From Cyanobacteria bacterium PR.3.49 (lineage in GTDB: Bacteria > Cyanobacteriota > Vampirovibrionia > Obscuribacterales > Obscuribacteraceae), in contig PNKB01000002.1 of the NCBI GenBank assembly GCA_013997645.1, forward strand, positions 1 to 64,000: a DNA stretch of 64,000 nucleotides, read 5' to 3'. Positions 44,126 to 51,824 of the stretch are shown here, piece after piece. Made by a program: the position numbers and the translations under genes. The notes beneath the pieces were generated by a model. It did no database searches and had not been told where the DNA came from. It saw only the letters and a list, made by a program, of their open reading frames with translations. Positions within the stretch are counted from its first letter, which is position 1. Every line of letters starts with the position of its first letter.

Positions 44126-44449
44126 ATGGGGGGCAATCAATTGGACTACGTAAACGATCAAGAACGCATCAAGGAGTTGGAAGAAATCTACGGAGAAAAC
44201 GCTCCTGCTGTGCTCGCCTTTACTAAGCTGGAAGAATTGCTGCACCAGATGTGTACTTTGAAGGAACACAGCACTAACGCAGACCCACGTGTTGTTGGTG
44301 ATCTTGTTTGGATGGGTTACGAATTCCTTTCGCACTACCTTGCAAAGATCGACGCCGAGTTCGCTGACGAATATAAAGTCAATGAAGCGTTCATAAATAC
44401 GTTGGAAATCGGTCCGGCTAAAGCGGCGGTCGCGCAACGAAGAAAGTAA
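44126..44449 (+). CDS. Small helical protein of unknown function
   Basis: A 107-residue protein. ATG at 44126 lies within a G run; a TTG at 44141 preceded by GGGGGG is an alternative start. The product is helical and acidic (ERIKELEEIYGENAPAVLAF, VWMGYEFLSHYLAKIDAEF). It is the last of three close genes on the plus strand and is convergent with a ribbon-helix-helix gene only four bases away. Unrecognised. Confidence 0.65.
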   Translation: MGGNQLDYVNDQERIKELEEIYGENAPAVLAFTKLEELLHQMCTLKEHSTNADPRVVGDLVWMGYEFLSHYLAKIDAEFADEYKVNEAFINTLEIGPAKAAVAQRRK

Positions 44450-44452
44450 AGA

Positions 44453-44821
44453 TTACTTCGTTTTTTTCGCTTTGTTTTTAGCTCTGATGGATGCGGCATA
44501 TCCAGACTTTGACTCTCTAACACCTTGTGTTGACTTGCGCTTAGGAATAAAGAGCACCTCTTCAATAATAGCCAGGCGCCTCTTTACCTCGCTTAGCTCC
44601 AAATCGGGAGGGACATTCCTTTTGTTTGGCTTCGTTTTTTCCGTGTTCAGACGTTCCAAAATCCAGTCTCGAATCATTACCGTGACACGAACGTTCATTT
44701 CATCAGCTAGATCATAAAGTTTTTCAAGCTCATCGGAAGGCAGCCGAAAAGTCATTACCTCACTTTTGATGAGTTCTTTTCTTGCCGCTTCTCTGCCACT
44801 CTTAAGTTCTTTACTCTTCAT
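44453..44821 (-). CDS. Ribbon-helix-helix transcriptional regulator
   Basis: A 122-residue protein. The middle (SEVMTFRLPSDELEKLYDLA, then NVRVTVMIRDWILERL) is a classic Arc/CopG-type ribbon-helix-helix domain: one beta strand TFRLP followed by two helices. The basic Lys-rich N-terminus and the tail (KNKAKKTK) may add DNA contacts. Immediately upstream of the start is a set of GTATTAC/GTAATAC repeats, probably its operator. No toxin gene follows, so it is not an evident antitoxin. Confidence 0.8.
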   Translation of the reverse strand: MKSKELKSGREAARKELIKSEVMTFRLPSDELEKLYDLADEMNVRVTVMIRDWILERLNTEKTKPNKRNVPPDLELSEVKRRLAIIEEVLFIPKRKSTQGVRESKSGYAASIRAKNKAKKTK

Positions 44822-44847
44822 ATCCAGCTAACGTTCCTGTACTCTGC

Positions 44848-44877
44848 GTAATACGAATGTATTACACGATGTATTAC
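44848..44877. promoter_or_regulatory. Candidate operator of the ribbon-helix-helix regulator
   Basis: GTAATAC (44848-44854), GTATTAC (44859-44865) and GTATTAC (44871-44877) lie 27-56 bases upstream of the regulator start. The first two form an inverted pair with a four-base spacer; the third is a direct copy 12 bases on. Paired short sites at about one helical turn fit cooperative binding by ribbon-helix-helix dimers. It may also control the divergent gene at 45016. Confidence 0.6.
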
Positions 44878-45015
44878 AGATCAAGTGAAATCACAATTCG
44901 AATTCCAGGAAAACAGACGGCTGTCAATAGTTGTCCCGGTGGTTCACTTGCATATCCGCGGGTATTAAAGACTTGGTATCCCGGCAACCCTGAACCTCCC
45001 GGCCTTGAGGTGTTC

Positions 45016-45984
45016 ATGGAGTTTGGATTGAGGAAACAGCGGCTTTGTCTGTCCGCACTTGTACTTTCGGGAATTTTCGCCCAGGCGGCTTTCGCAGATA
45101 ACTTTAGTGGTGCTGCCAGCGGGCAGTCCCTGTTTGGAGCCCCAGCGAGCAGGCCTGCCCCCGCCGCCCATAAAAGCTCGCACGTGCATCCTCATCCTGT
45201 TCGAGTCCAACGTTCAGTTTCGAAGCCCGTCGCTCCTGCGCGCGCCACAAAGAAAGGTAAGGGCAAAGCTGCGGTAAATCAATCCGCAAGTTCTACAAAA
45301 TTAAATTGGACCGCTGCAGGCGCGACCAATCTTGATGCAATCAAAGAAAGCCCGGGCGCGGCGTTTTTGCTTTCCGGTCCAACAATTGACTTGGGTGACG
45401 CCGGCAACGTTTTCACCAAATTCTTTTCTTTCTTGCAGGGCAAACCAGCGGCGACCGAGTCGAGTGGTTCGCAGTCGCTGTTGCCAGTTCTATCTAATGA
45501 ATTCGGTTTGCACTGCTTCCTGCCCAAAGATATTTTGAAAGCGAAATTTAGTGAGCGAGTTGAAGGCTTTGACATCAATGTAAATGTGGTCGGATCGCGC
45601 CATGGCAAGAATGAGATGGTTGTCGGTTATGCGCATTTGCCGATCGATGAGTTATTGAAGAAGAAACAAGCGCAAGCCAACGCTTTTACTCCAGCGTTCG
45701 GCGCCAAGATGATTTATTACTTTGATGTGAACAAAGGCTTGGATGGCTGCGTCGATGCGGCGGCTAAACGCGCTGATTTCAAAATCAAGTTTCGTTGCCC
45801 GATCAAAGTCCAGGGCAATTTGCCCGGGCGTGAATATGAAGGCACTGCCAGCCATGGACGACTTGTGCGCGGACGAGTGTTCATGGGATACAACAACTAC
45901 TATCATGCAGTTGTTGCGGGCGAACCGGCTTTCGTAAATTCCAAAGACGCATATAAGTTTTTAGAGTCGATGGATGTTCATTGA
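45016..45984 (+). CDS. Secreted protein of unknown function
   Basis: A start at 45016, with GAGGTG upstream, gives MEFGLRKQRLCLSALVLSG and a signal peptide cleaved near AAFA. The chain has about 322 residues; the frame to 44857 crosses the regulator operator and is unlikely. A linker rich in Ser, Pro and basic residues precedes a soluble domain with GLHCFLPKDILKAKFSE, YAHLPIDELLKKK and ASHGRLVRGRVFMGYNNYYHAVV. It is unrecognised. Confidence 0.7.
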   Translation: MEFGLRKQRLCLSALVLSGIFAQAAFADNFSGAASGQSLFGAPASRPAPAAHKSSHVHPHPVRVQRSVSKPVAPARATKKGKGKAAVNQSASSTKLNWTAAGATNLDAIKESPGAAFLLSGPTIDLGDAGNVFTKFFSFLQGKPAATESSGSQSLLPVLSNEFGLHCFLPKDILKAKFSERVEGFDINVNVVGSRHGKNEMVVGYAHLPIDELLKKKQAQANAFTPAFGAKMIYYFDVNKGLDGCVDAAAKRADFKIKFRCPIKVQGNLPGREYEGTASHGRLVRGRVFMGYNNYYHAVVAGEPAFVNSKDAYKFLESMDVH

Positions 45985-46030
45985 ATTATGATTCGTGTTG
46001 TATCCGCGCTGCGCTTGCGTCTGTTTTAAT

Positions 46031-47944
46031 TTAACTCACGTGAATACGCGGGCGCGTTTTTACATTGTGCTCGTTTGATCGCAAAATTTCTCGTGTCAGT
46101 GGTGCCGTTTCACCTTCACCAAAAAGAATGTATTTGAAAACGTAGCTGATTGGATTTCCTTCCGTCCAACCGAAATATGCGTGCGGTATTTTGTGCGTTT
46201 CATCCCTAACTTTTAAAAGTATGGCAGCTATTGCGTTGGGAACACTGAGACTGTTGCATTGCCAAACTTTGTAACCGTCCTTCTCTACTCCGCGCACTGT
46301 CAGAGTGTTTTCGACGAAGTTGGACGGATCACTAGGTGACACTTCTAAGAAAATAAAATTGCCTTCGGCCTTTTGAATGCTATGCGCATAACGTGCTTCA
46401 GATATTTTTTCCGCGTATGAACTGCCGTCTGGTCTGTGCGCAAGAAAACGAATTTCGCCAAGGTGTTCTCTTGTGCATTCTTGCAAGAACCGCTGCGCGG
46501 TAGCATCAATAACTACTTGTTTGATGCGCAATTCTGTTGAACGAACGCAGCGGGATAGAAACGATGTGACAACGATACAGAGAATGAAGACTCCAGCAAT
46601 TTTTATGCCGTCAGGTCTGCTCACGACATTGTTGCCGGTGGTGTACATAAAGACGAGGAAAATGCAGCTGAAAAGCCACCGCTGCCATTTATTTTTCTTC
46701 CATACTGCAAGTGTCGCGGCCAGCGCAGCCGAGGTCATGAGAACAAGCAATCCGGTCGCGAATGCACCTGCTTGTGCATCTACGTCGGCTTTGAAGTGCA
46801 TCACGACAGCTGTGCAAATCGCCGTCAGCAGAAGAACAAGCGGACGCAGAGAACTGACCCAGTTTGGTGCCATGCCATATTTGGGTAGATAGTGGGGGAT
46901 CAAATTTAGCAATCCTGCCATTGCAGACGATCCGGCAAACCAGAGGATCATAATTGTGCTGATGTCATATACAGTGGCAAAAGTTTCGCCCAGATATGTG
47001 TGCGCCAGGTAAGCGAGCGCCCTTCCGTTGGCTAGTCCATTCTCGGCAAATTCCGCCTGAGGTATTAAAAGTGTTGTCACCACCGAGCTTGCCAGCAAGA
47101 ACATGCTCATGATCAGTGCAGCAGTGAGCAACAAATTTTTCGTATGCTTGATTCGTCCTTCTGGTTTTGCTTCGGTGTCAGTTGGATATCCGCGCACATG
47201 CGGCATGACAGCAACGCCTGTTTCGAATCCGGACATGCCCAGCGCGAGTTTCGGAAATGCCAAAACAGCCACACCCGCCATCTGCCACCAACTTGGATAG
47301 GTCGTGAACAGTGCAGTTTGCCACTCAGTGATTTTGTCCGGAGAGCCGATGATGATCGAAGCGCAATAAGCAATCACGATCGCTGTCAATCCAAGATAAC
47401 TCCAAACCAGACAGACTGCCAGGCCAATTACATCGCCAATGCCCTTCAAGAACATTGCACCCAGAAGAATGACAAGAAAGAGTGTGAGCCCCAGTTGGTT
47501 TTTCAACCATGCGGGTGCGAGTGGATTTTCAACCAGGTGCTTTGCCGCGTCTGAAGAGCAGAGTGTGATGGTCATGATGAAACCGGTCGCGGCAAACCCC
47601 AGCAAAGCGATGATCAGAAGTTTGCCCCACCAGCTCGGCAAATAGTCCTGTAAGAGAGAAATACTCCCCTGCCCGTGCGGGCTCATTTCAGCGACTTTTG
47701 CGTACATCGGAAATGCGCCGAAAAGATTTAGAAAAACCAGCAGCAATGTGGCGAGAGGCGAGAGAATGCCTGCGGCTAGTGCCGCCATGGCTGGTGCGAA
47801 TCCGAGCGAAGAAAAGTAGTCGACGCCGGTAAGGCACATGACGTTGAGCCAGTGGCCTTGCTGCTTCCCTTTTTTGTCCGTTTCGCCGCCTTTCCCGAGA
47901 AGCCAGCTTTTAAAGCGAGGATTTTGCGCGGTTGCAGTCGTCAC
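46031..47944 (-). CDS. APC-superfamily permease, paralogue 1
   Basis: A 637-residue protein with about 12 transmembrane helices and a 160-residue cytoplasmic tail. Signature segments are VMCLTGVDYFSSLGFAPA, EMSPHGQGSISLLQDYLP and LALGMSGFETGVAVMPHV. They match its paralogue at 60151 nearly throughout. These recall APC/KUP-related transporters such as KimA. The paralogue is linked to Kdp-type regulators, which points to potassium uptake rather than amino acids; this is inference. The tail (EIRFLAHRPDGSSY, PHAYFGWTEGNPISYV) is conserved in both. Three perfect 13-base repeats lie in its 5' region. Confidence 0.8.
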   Translation of the reverse strand: MTTATAQNPRFKSWLLGKGGETDKKGKQQGHWLNVMCLTGVDYFSSLGFAPAMAALAAGILSPLATLLLVFLNLFGAFPMYAKVAEMSPHGQGSISLLQDYLPSWWGKLLIIALLGFAATGFIMTITLCSSDAAKHLVENPLAPAWLKNQLGLTLFLVILLGAMFLKGIGDVIGLAVCLVWSYLGLTAIVIAYCASIIIGSPDKITEWQTALFTTYPSWWQMAGVAVLAFPKLALGMSGFETGVAVMPHVRGYPTDTEAKPEGRIKHTKNLLLTAALIMSMFLLASSVVTTLLIPQAEFAENGLANGRALAYLAHTYLGETFATVYDISTIMILWFAGSSAMAGLLNLIPHYLPKYGMAPNWVSSLRPLVLLLTAICTAVVMHFKADVDAQAGAFATGLLVLMTSAALAATLAVWKKNKWQRWLFSCIFLVFMYTTGNNVVSRPDGIKIAGVFILCIVVTSFLSRCVRSTELRIKQVVIDATAQRFLQECTREHLGEIRFLAHRPDGSSYAEKISEARYAHSIQKAEGNFIFLEVSPSDPSNFVENTLTVRGVEKDGYKVWQCNSLSVPNAIAAILLKVRDETHKIPHAYFGWTEGNPISYVFKYILFGEGETAPLTREILRSNEHNVKTRPRIHVS

Positions 47945-47970
47945 AAATCACCTGCGGATTTCCCATCTTT

Positions 47971-48009
47971 ATATGCTCCCAGAATATGCTCCCAGAATAT
48001 GCTCCCAGA
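47971..48009. repeat. Three perfect tandem 13-bp repeats upstream of the permease
   Basis: The unit ATATGCTCCCAGA occurs at 47971-47983, 47984-47996 and 47997-48009 with no mismatch. It lies 27-65 bases before the permease start (minus strand), in the likely promoter or leader. An odd number of exact copies suggests recent slippage or a cooperative regulator site. Confidence 0.85.
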
Positions 48010-48068
48010 CAAAAATAAATGCTGGATAAATGTATTCAGGTGTGCGCGTCAAAATTTTATAAATTTGC

Positions 48069-48755
48069 CTATCTATGGTTCGAGGCCATCGCCATTTTGA
48101 AGACGAGCTTGCAGGTGGTGTCCAACTCGGTAAGTTCGGTGGTGAGCACAGTTGCGGCATTGCCTATGGCGTCCTTGTCGTAAGGCTCCTTCTGGCTCAG
48201 GGCTGTCATTTCTTTGATGCGATCGCTAAGTGCTGACTTGGCTTTTGCGAGGCTGTCCTTCATTTTTGAAAGCGAAGAGTCGCCGCCGGAACTGTCGATA
48301 AGTGCAGATATGTTGTCAATTTCCTGCTGCAACAGATCGCAAAGGCTGTTCATCTGCTCTGCAGAATGCTCAATGTAGCTTTTCCGAGGAGGAAGCGGCG
48401 CACCAGCAGTGGTGGATGTGTTTCCAATATTTTGAAATCCGTAAGGATAGAGCTGTTCGTCGTAGGGAACCGGCTTGCCGTCAATATATTTATTGATGTA
48501 TTCGTCGAAAGTGACAATCTGCAGCGAAGTGCGATTGAACTCGTTGTTCAATTCTTGAGATGCGCGCTTTATCTTTGCGACAGTGGCGTGAATTTGGTGC
48601 AAGTTGGTCGCGAACTTGTTTAAGGTCGCCTTGTCGATTTTGGTGCCGGCACTTGACGATGCCGAGGGCGGAGTGTCTGCCAGGGATGGCTGTGTCGGGG
48701 CGATTGACAACAGCAGCAAGAGCATCGGTGCGACGACGGCGAGTTTCTTATTCAT
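48069..48755 (-). CDS. Secreted helical protein of unknown function
   Basis: From ATG at 48755 (MNKKLAVVAPMLLLLLSIAP) a 228-residue protein with a signal peptide ending near SLA. The mature part is helical, with coiled-coil stretches (LHQIHATVAKIKRASQELNN, LKMKDSLAKAKSALSDRI-like) around a Pro-rich loop (PLPPRKSYIE). It probably folds as a periplasmic helical bundle. No family recognised. It lies divergent from the porin gene. Confidence 0.7.
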   Translation of the reverse strand: MNKKLAVVAPMLLLLLSIAPTQPSLADTPPSASSSAGTKIDKATLNKFATNLHQIHATVAKIKRASQELNNEFNRTSLQIVTFDEYINKYIDGKPVPYDEQLYPYGFQNIGNTSTTAGAPLPPRKSYIEHSAEQMNSLCDLLQQEIDNISALIDSSGGDSSLSKMKDSLAKAKSALSDRIKEMTALSQKEPYDKDAIGNAATVLTTELTELDTTCKLVFKMAMASNHR

Positions 48756-48980
48756 TTGTATGCGATATCCAGTGCGATTGGCTGATTCTTTTGCTTGATT
48801 GCGAACAATCATCGATTGACTTCCGCATCAGGTTAGAGGGTCCGCCTCGCTCTGTGAAGGGCTGAAACCAATTTTTGATGTTTTTTTGATCTCCCGGTCT
48901 TGGCGATTGAGGTGTTATTGATGGCTCGCCGCATAGACTGAGCCGTCCGAGTAACCCCCGCCCCGAATAGGTAATGTCGA

Positions 48981-51278
48981 ATGAATCGCAGCCTGCGCTT
49001 CCGCACGTGTAGCGCCCTGTTAGTGTCGTCATTGTCCCTTGCCTTGAGTCCTCCGGCTCTGGCGCAATTCCCTTTCAAATTCACTTTGGGGCGACAGAAT
49101 CCAAAAGCCGCGGAGCCAAGCGGAAACAGCGTCGTGCAACCCGTGCAAGAAAGAAATAGCCGGCCGGTTGCCAGCACCAGCTCCGATCCATTTGTCGAGA
49201 TGCGAAAGTCATTTCCACAAGAGCCCCGGCTCGGCATGCTGGGAACGAGATCTAAAGTGTCGCAAACACTTAAGGTGGAGGAAAAGCCACGCTTAGCAGA
49301 GGCGCTGCCGGCTGCAGCAACATCTCAAGGACCGACGGTTTCCTCGGCAGAGCAGATATCTTCGCCGCAGCAAGTTTCTCCACTTACGGAACTGGCCCCG
49401 CCGCAAACTCCGACAATGGCTCAAAATGATGGCGGGTCGGACGTTCAACTTAGAGGAATAGATCCGAATTCAGCGCCTGCGGGAAATTCCAATGTTGCAT
49501 CCCCGCCTTCGGCTTCGCCGTCTGCGTCTGCGGCGCCACCCGCCGGCTCGACCTTGCCGCCCGCTTCACAGCCGGCTCCAGCGGCGTCAAACTCAACACA
49601 AGCAATTCAGGAAAACGCTCCTCCGGCAGACCTGTCGCCTGTGACCGTAAAAAGCGCAGAGATGCTTGGCCGCTATCTGACGCACATTGCCAGGCGGCAC
49701 GGAATACAACCTCCGGCACCAACAGATATCACCCGTGCTCAGCTCGGGCAATATTTCCTCAAAATGATGCCTCAACTGGCGAATGTTCCTGCCGACCAGT
49801 TGTCGCGCCAGGATTTGAACGACATCGGCATGCTCACTGACGAGTTCGAGGATGCGCTCTGGCAGGTCAAGGGCACGATGGCATTGCGGGCGTTCAAAGC
49901 ACCACTGGCCGAGAGCGAAGCCATGTCGAAGAAGATGGCTGATGCGCAGTCGAGATTGCAGGCGTTGGAGAAGCTCAAAATCAACGGCGACTTCACCTTT
50001 GTACCGCAGTCCGATATGGGTCGTGGCGACCGCGATTCGATGACCGCGAACTTAAGAGCTCGCATCAACTTCCTGGCGCGGGTGCACGAGGCGAAGGCCG
50101 AGGATCGCTTGGGTGACGGCTATTTGTTTGCTCGACTCACCGCTGCTGCCGGGCGTTTCTTCCCGCGCAACAAATACTTGCTCAGTCCGTTCAATGATGT
50201 GGTCGACGCCAACGCATCACCTTTCAACTCCGGACCTAACGAGGTTCAGACTTCATCGCTGTTCATCAACAACAACAACAGCAACTCGCTTCGTCCGACA
50301 GTCAGTTTGGAGCAGGCTTATTATTCGCAAGACGTTCGCCTGACCAACAAACTGAAAGGCAATTACAAGGCAGGATTGATCTACCTGGGCGCCATGTTCG
50401 ACAACAATAACTTCGCCAACAACGAATCACTGCAATTTCTCAGTACGCAGTTCGTCAACAGCATCTCGTGGCGTCCGAACTTTAACGGTCCGGCTTTCGT
50501 CGCCTCCGTGGAGAGACCGATTTTGCGCGGTAAAGCTTTCGTCCGCGCCACAAGCGGTATAGCGACTATTTCCAACAGAGACGTTTTCGGTTCTTATGGG
50601 TTTAATTACGAAGCTCAATTCGGTCACACCTTTTTCAACAAGGAAGGAAATTTGCGCGCCGGCTTCTGGAACTGGAACTTCCGCCGCGGCACACAGACAC
50701 CATTCACGACTCCAATCGATCTTTCCGGAACGGGTCTTCTGTCACTGGTCCCCGGCGGCACCGCCCAGGATGGTCCGAAACCCGTTGGTATGTACGCAAA
50801 CTTCGACCAGCGTATCTGGAAAAACATCGGTATCTTCGGTCGTTATGCTATGAACGACCGGAACATCGGCGAAGTTTTCCTGGGCGGTTTGCTCACGTCG
50901 CGTCAATCCTGGAGCTTTGGCTCCGAGGTGCCAATCAAGAGTTTTTATCCTAAACGGACGGACGACGTTCTCGGTATCGCCTACGGACAAATCTACGGCT
51001 ACTCCCGCGGCAACGTCATCTCACCGGCGACACCGGCTTTCCTGGGCATCAATGGCAATATTCCGACCGACTTGGATGGAGTCAATGCCAACCTTGCTTT
51101 GATGAGCCCGGGTGCACGTTACAGGCGTCCGGAGAAAACCTTGGAAGTTTATTACCGCTATCAGCTCAATAAAAACGTTTCGATTTCGCCCGATTTTCAA
51201 TATATCTGGCATCCAGGTGGTACGGCACCGCAGCCTGGAATCATAGTATTGAGTACACGATTGAATGTGGTGTTCTAA
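48981..51278 (+). CDS. OprB-like outer-membrane porin
   Basis: A 765-residue protein with a signal peptide (LVSSLSLALSPPALA) and a long Ser/Pro/Ala-rich periplasmic linker. A short helical region follows (LGRYLTHIARRHGIQPPAPTDITRAQL) that takes the place of the SLH domain of cyanobacterial porins. The rest is beta-barrel, with alternating hydrophobic strands such as GAMFDNNNFANNESLQF and YRYQLNKNVSISPDFQYIWH, and a C-terminal ...TRLNVVF typical of the outer-membrane beta signal. It should form an ion or sugar channel, and shows that the cell has an outer membrane. Confidence 0.85.
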   Translation: MNRSLRFRTCSALLVSSLSLALSPPALAQFPFKFTLGRQNPKAAEPSGNSVVQPVQERNSRPVASTSSDPFVEMRKSFPQEPRLGMLGTRSKVSQTLKVEEKPRLAEALPAAATSQGPTVSSAEQISSPQQVSPLTELAPPQTPTMAQNDGGSDVQLRGIDPNSAPAGNSNVASPPSASPSASAAPPAGSTLPPASQPAPAASNSTQAIQENAPPADLSPVTVKSAEMLGRYLTHIARRHGIQPPAPTDITRAQLGQYFLKMMPQLANVPADQLSRQDLNDIGMLTDEFEDALWQVKGTMALRAFKAPLAESEAMSKKMADAQSRLQALEKLKINGDFTFVPQSDMGRGDRDSMTANLRARINFLARVHEAKAEDRLGDGYLFARLTAAAGRFFPRNKYLLSPFNDVVDANASPFNSGPNEVQTSSLFINNNNSNSLRPTVSLEQAYYSQDVRLTNKLKGNYKAGLIYLGAMFDNNNFANNESLQFLSTQFVNSISWRPNFNGPAFVASVERPILRGKAFVRATSGIATISNRDVFGSYGFNYEAQFGHTFFNKEGNLRAGFWNWNFRRGTQTPFTTPIDLSGTGLLSLVPGGTAQDGPKPVGMYANFDQRIWKNIGIFGRYAMNDRNIGEVFLGGLLTSRQSWSFGSEVPIKSFYPKRTDDVLGIAYGQIYGYSRGNVISPATPAFLGINGNIPTDLDGVNANLALMSPGARYRRPEKTLEVYYRYQLNKNVSISPDFQYIWHPGGTAPQPGIIVLSTRLNVVF

Positions 51279-51306
51279 AAAAGTGGTCGGTAATTGCTTA
51301 TTGTTC

Positions 51307-51438
51307 TTACCGACGAGTTTTTGCTGCTCTTTGAGCACAGATTCGATCGGCGAATTTGTTGGCTAGTTCGTTAAAGAGCTTGAGCATTGCGATACAGATG
51401 AAAGTGGCAAACAGTGCGCCGAGATAATTTGGTTCCAT
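51307..51438 (-). CDS. Small membrane protein, 43 residues, low support
   Basis: From the ATG at 51438 (MEPNYLGALFATFICIAMLK) the frame encodes one hydrophobic helix and a basic tail ending AQRAAKTRR. A longer frame to 51492 begins MITQAYIG. The ribosome site is weak. It lies divergent from the kdp genes and could share regulatory DNA with them. Confidence 0.4.
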   Translation of the reverse strand: MEPNYLGALFATFICIAMLKLFNELANKFADRICAQRAAKTRR

Positions 51439-51496
51439 ATTTTTGGTTTCTCGTAGAGCTACCCAGATACCAATATATGCTTGGGTGATCAAGACC

Positions 51497-51557
51497 GCAT
51501 AAAGATTTCTTGTCGCCGCATAAGTGAAAGGTCCAAATTCTTTACTGATGTTTTTTT
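51497..51557. promoter_or_regulatory. Candidate regulatory region of the kdp operon
   Basis: GCATAAAGATT at 51497-51507 is the reverse complement of AATCTTTATGC, which recurs at 60038-60048 before the second permease. TTTACT-GATGT-TTTTTT at 51541-51557 resembles the direct-repeat layout of KdpE sites (two T-rich hexamers, five-base spacer). They lie 80-145 bases before the first small gene. Confidence 0.45.
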
Positions 51558-51639
51558 GATGCCCGGCAGGAAAATCTTTACTCGGTCACGACGCATCTAG
51601 ATAGATAGTAAAACTGTACTGACAGAAGGATTTAGGAGT

Positions 51640-51732
51640 ATGGCGGACTTGCAGGCAATACTGGCGATACTGGGGATGTGCGTCTCGACCTTTTTTCTTA
51701 CCGAAGGTCTGGAACGTTTGAGGAACATGTGA
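51640..51732 (+). CDS. Small membrane peptide at the head of the kdp operon
   Basis: A 30-residue product starting MADLQAILAILGMCVSTFFL and ending with an amphipathic LTEGLERLRNM. It has one hydrophobic helix. GAAGG lies nine bases before the ATG. Its stop overlaps the kdpF start (TGATG), so translation is coupled. It is distinct from KdpF and is not a standard kdp subunit. It could be a second accessory peptide of the KdpFABC complex. Confidence 0.6.
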   Translation: MADLQAILAILGMCVSTFFLTEGLERLRNM

Positions 51733-51824
51733 TGCTGACCATCATTTATACGTGCGCCGCTGTTGTCACCGCCGCTCTGGCAATTTACCTGATTGTCTGT
51801 CTACTCACTCCTGAAATACTCTGA
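51732..51824 (+). CDS. kdpF: KdpF, potassium-transporting ATPase small subunit
   Basis: A 30-residue one-helix peptide (MLTIIYTCAAVVTAALAIYL) ending CLLTPEIL, which matches the YLxxxLLxPE pattern of KdpF. Its stop overlaps the kdpA start by TGATG. In E. coli KdpF stabilises the complex. Confidence 0.8.
   Translation: MLTIIYTCAAVVTAALAIYLIVCLLTPEIL

Noticed and set aside
44453..44821. Antitoxin of a toxin-antitoxin pair
   Set aside because: The ribbon-helix-helix gene has no adjacent same-strand small toxin; the neighbours are convergent or divergent.
46031..47944. Permease as a dedicated amino-acid transporter
   Set aside because: The paralogue's linkage to Kdp-type regulators makes that label doubtful, so only the superfamily was named.
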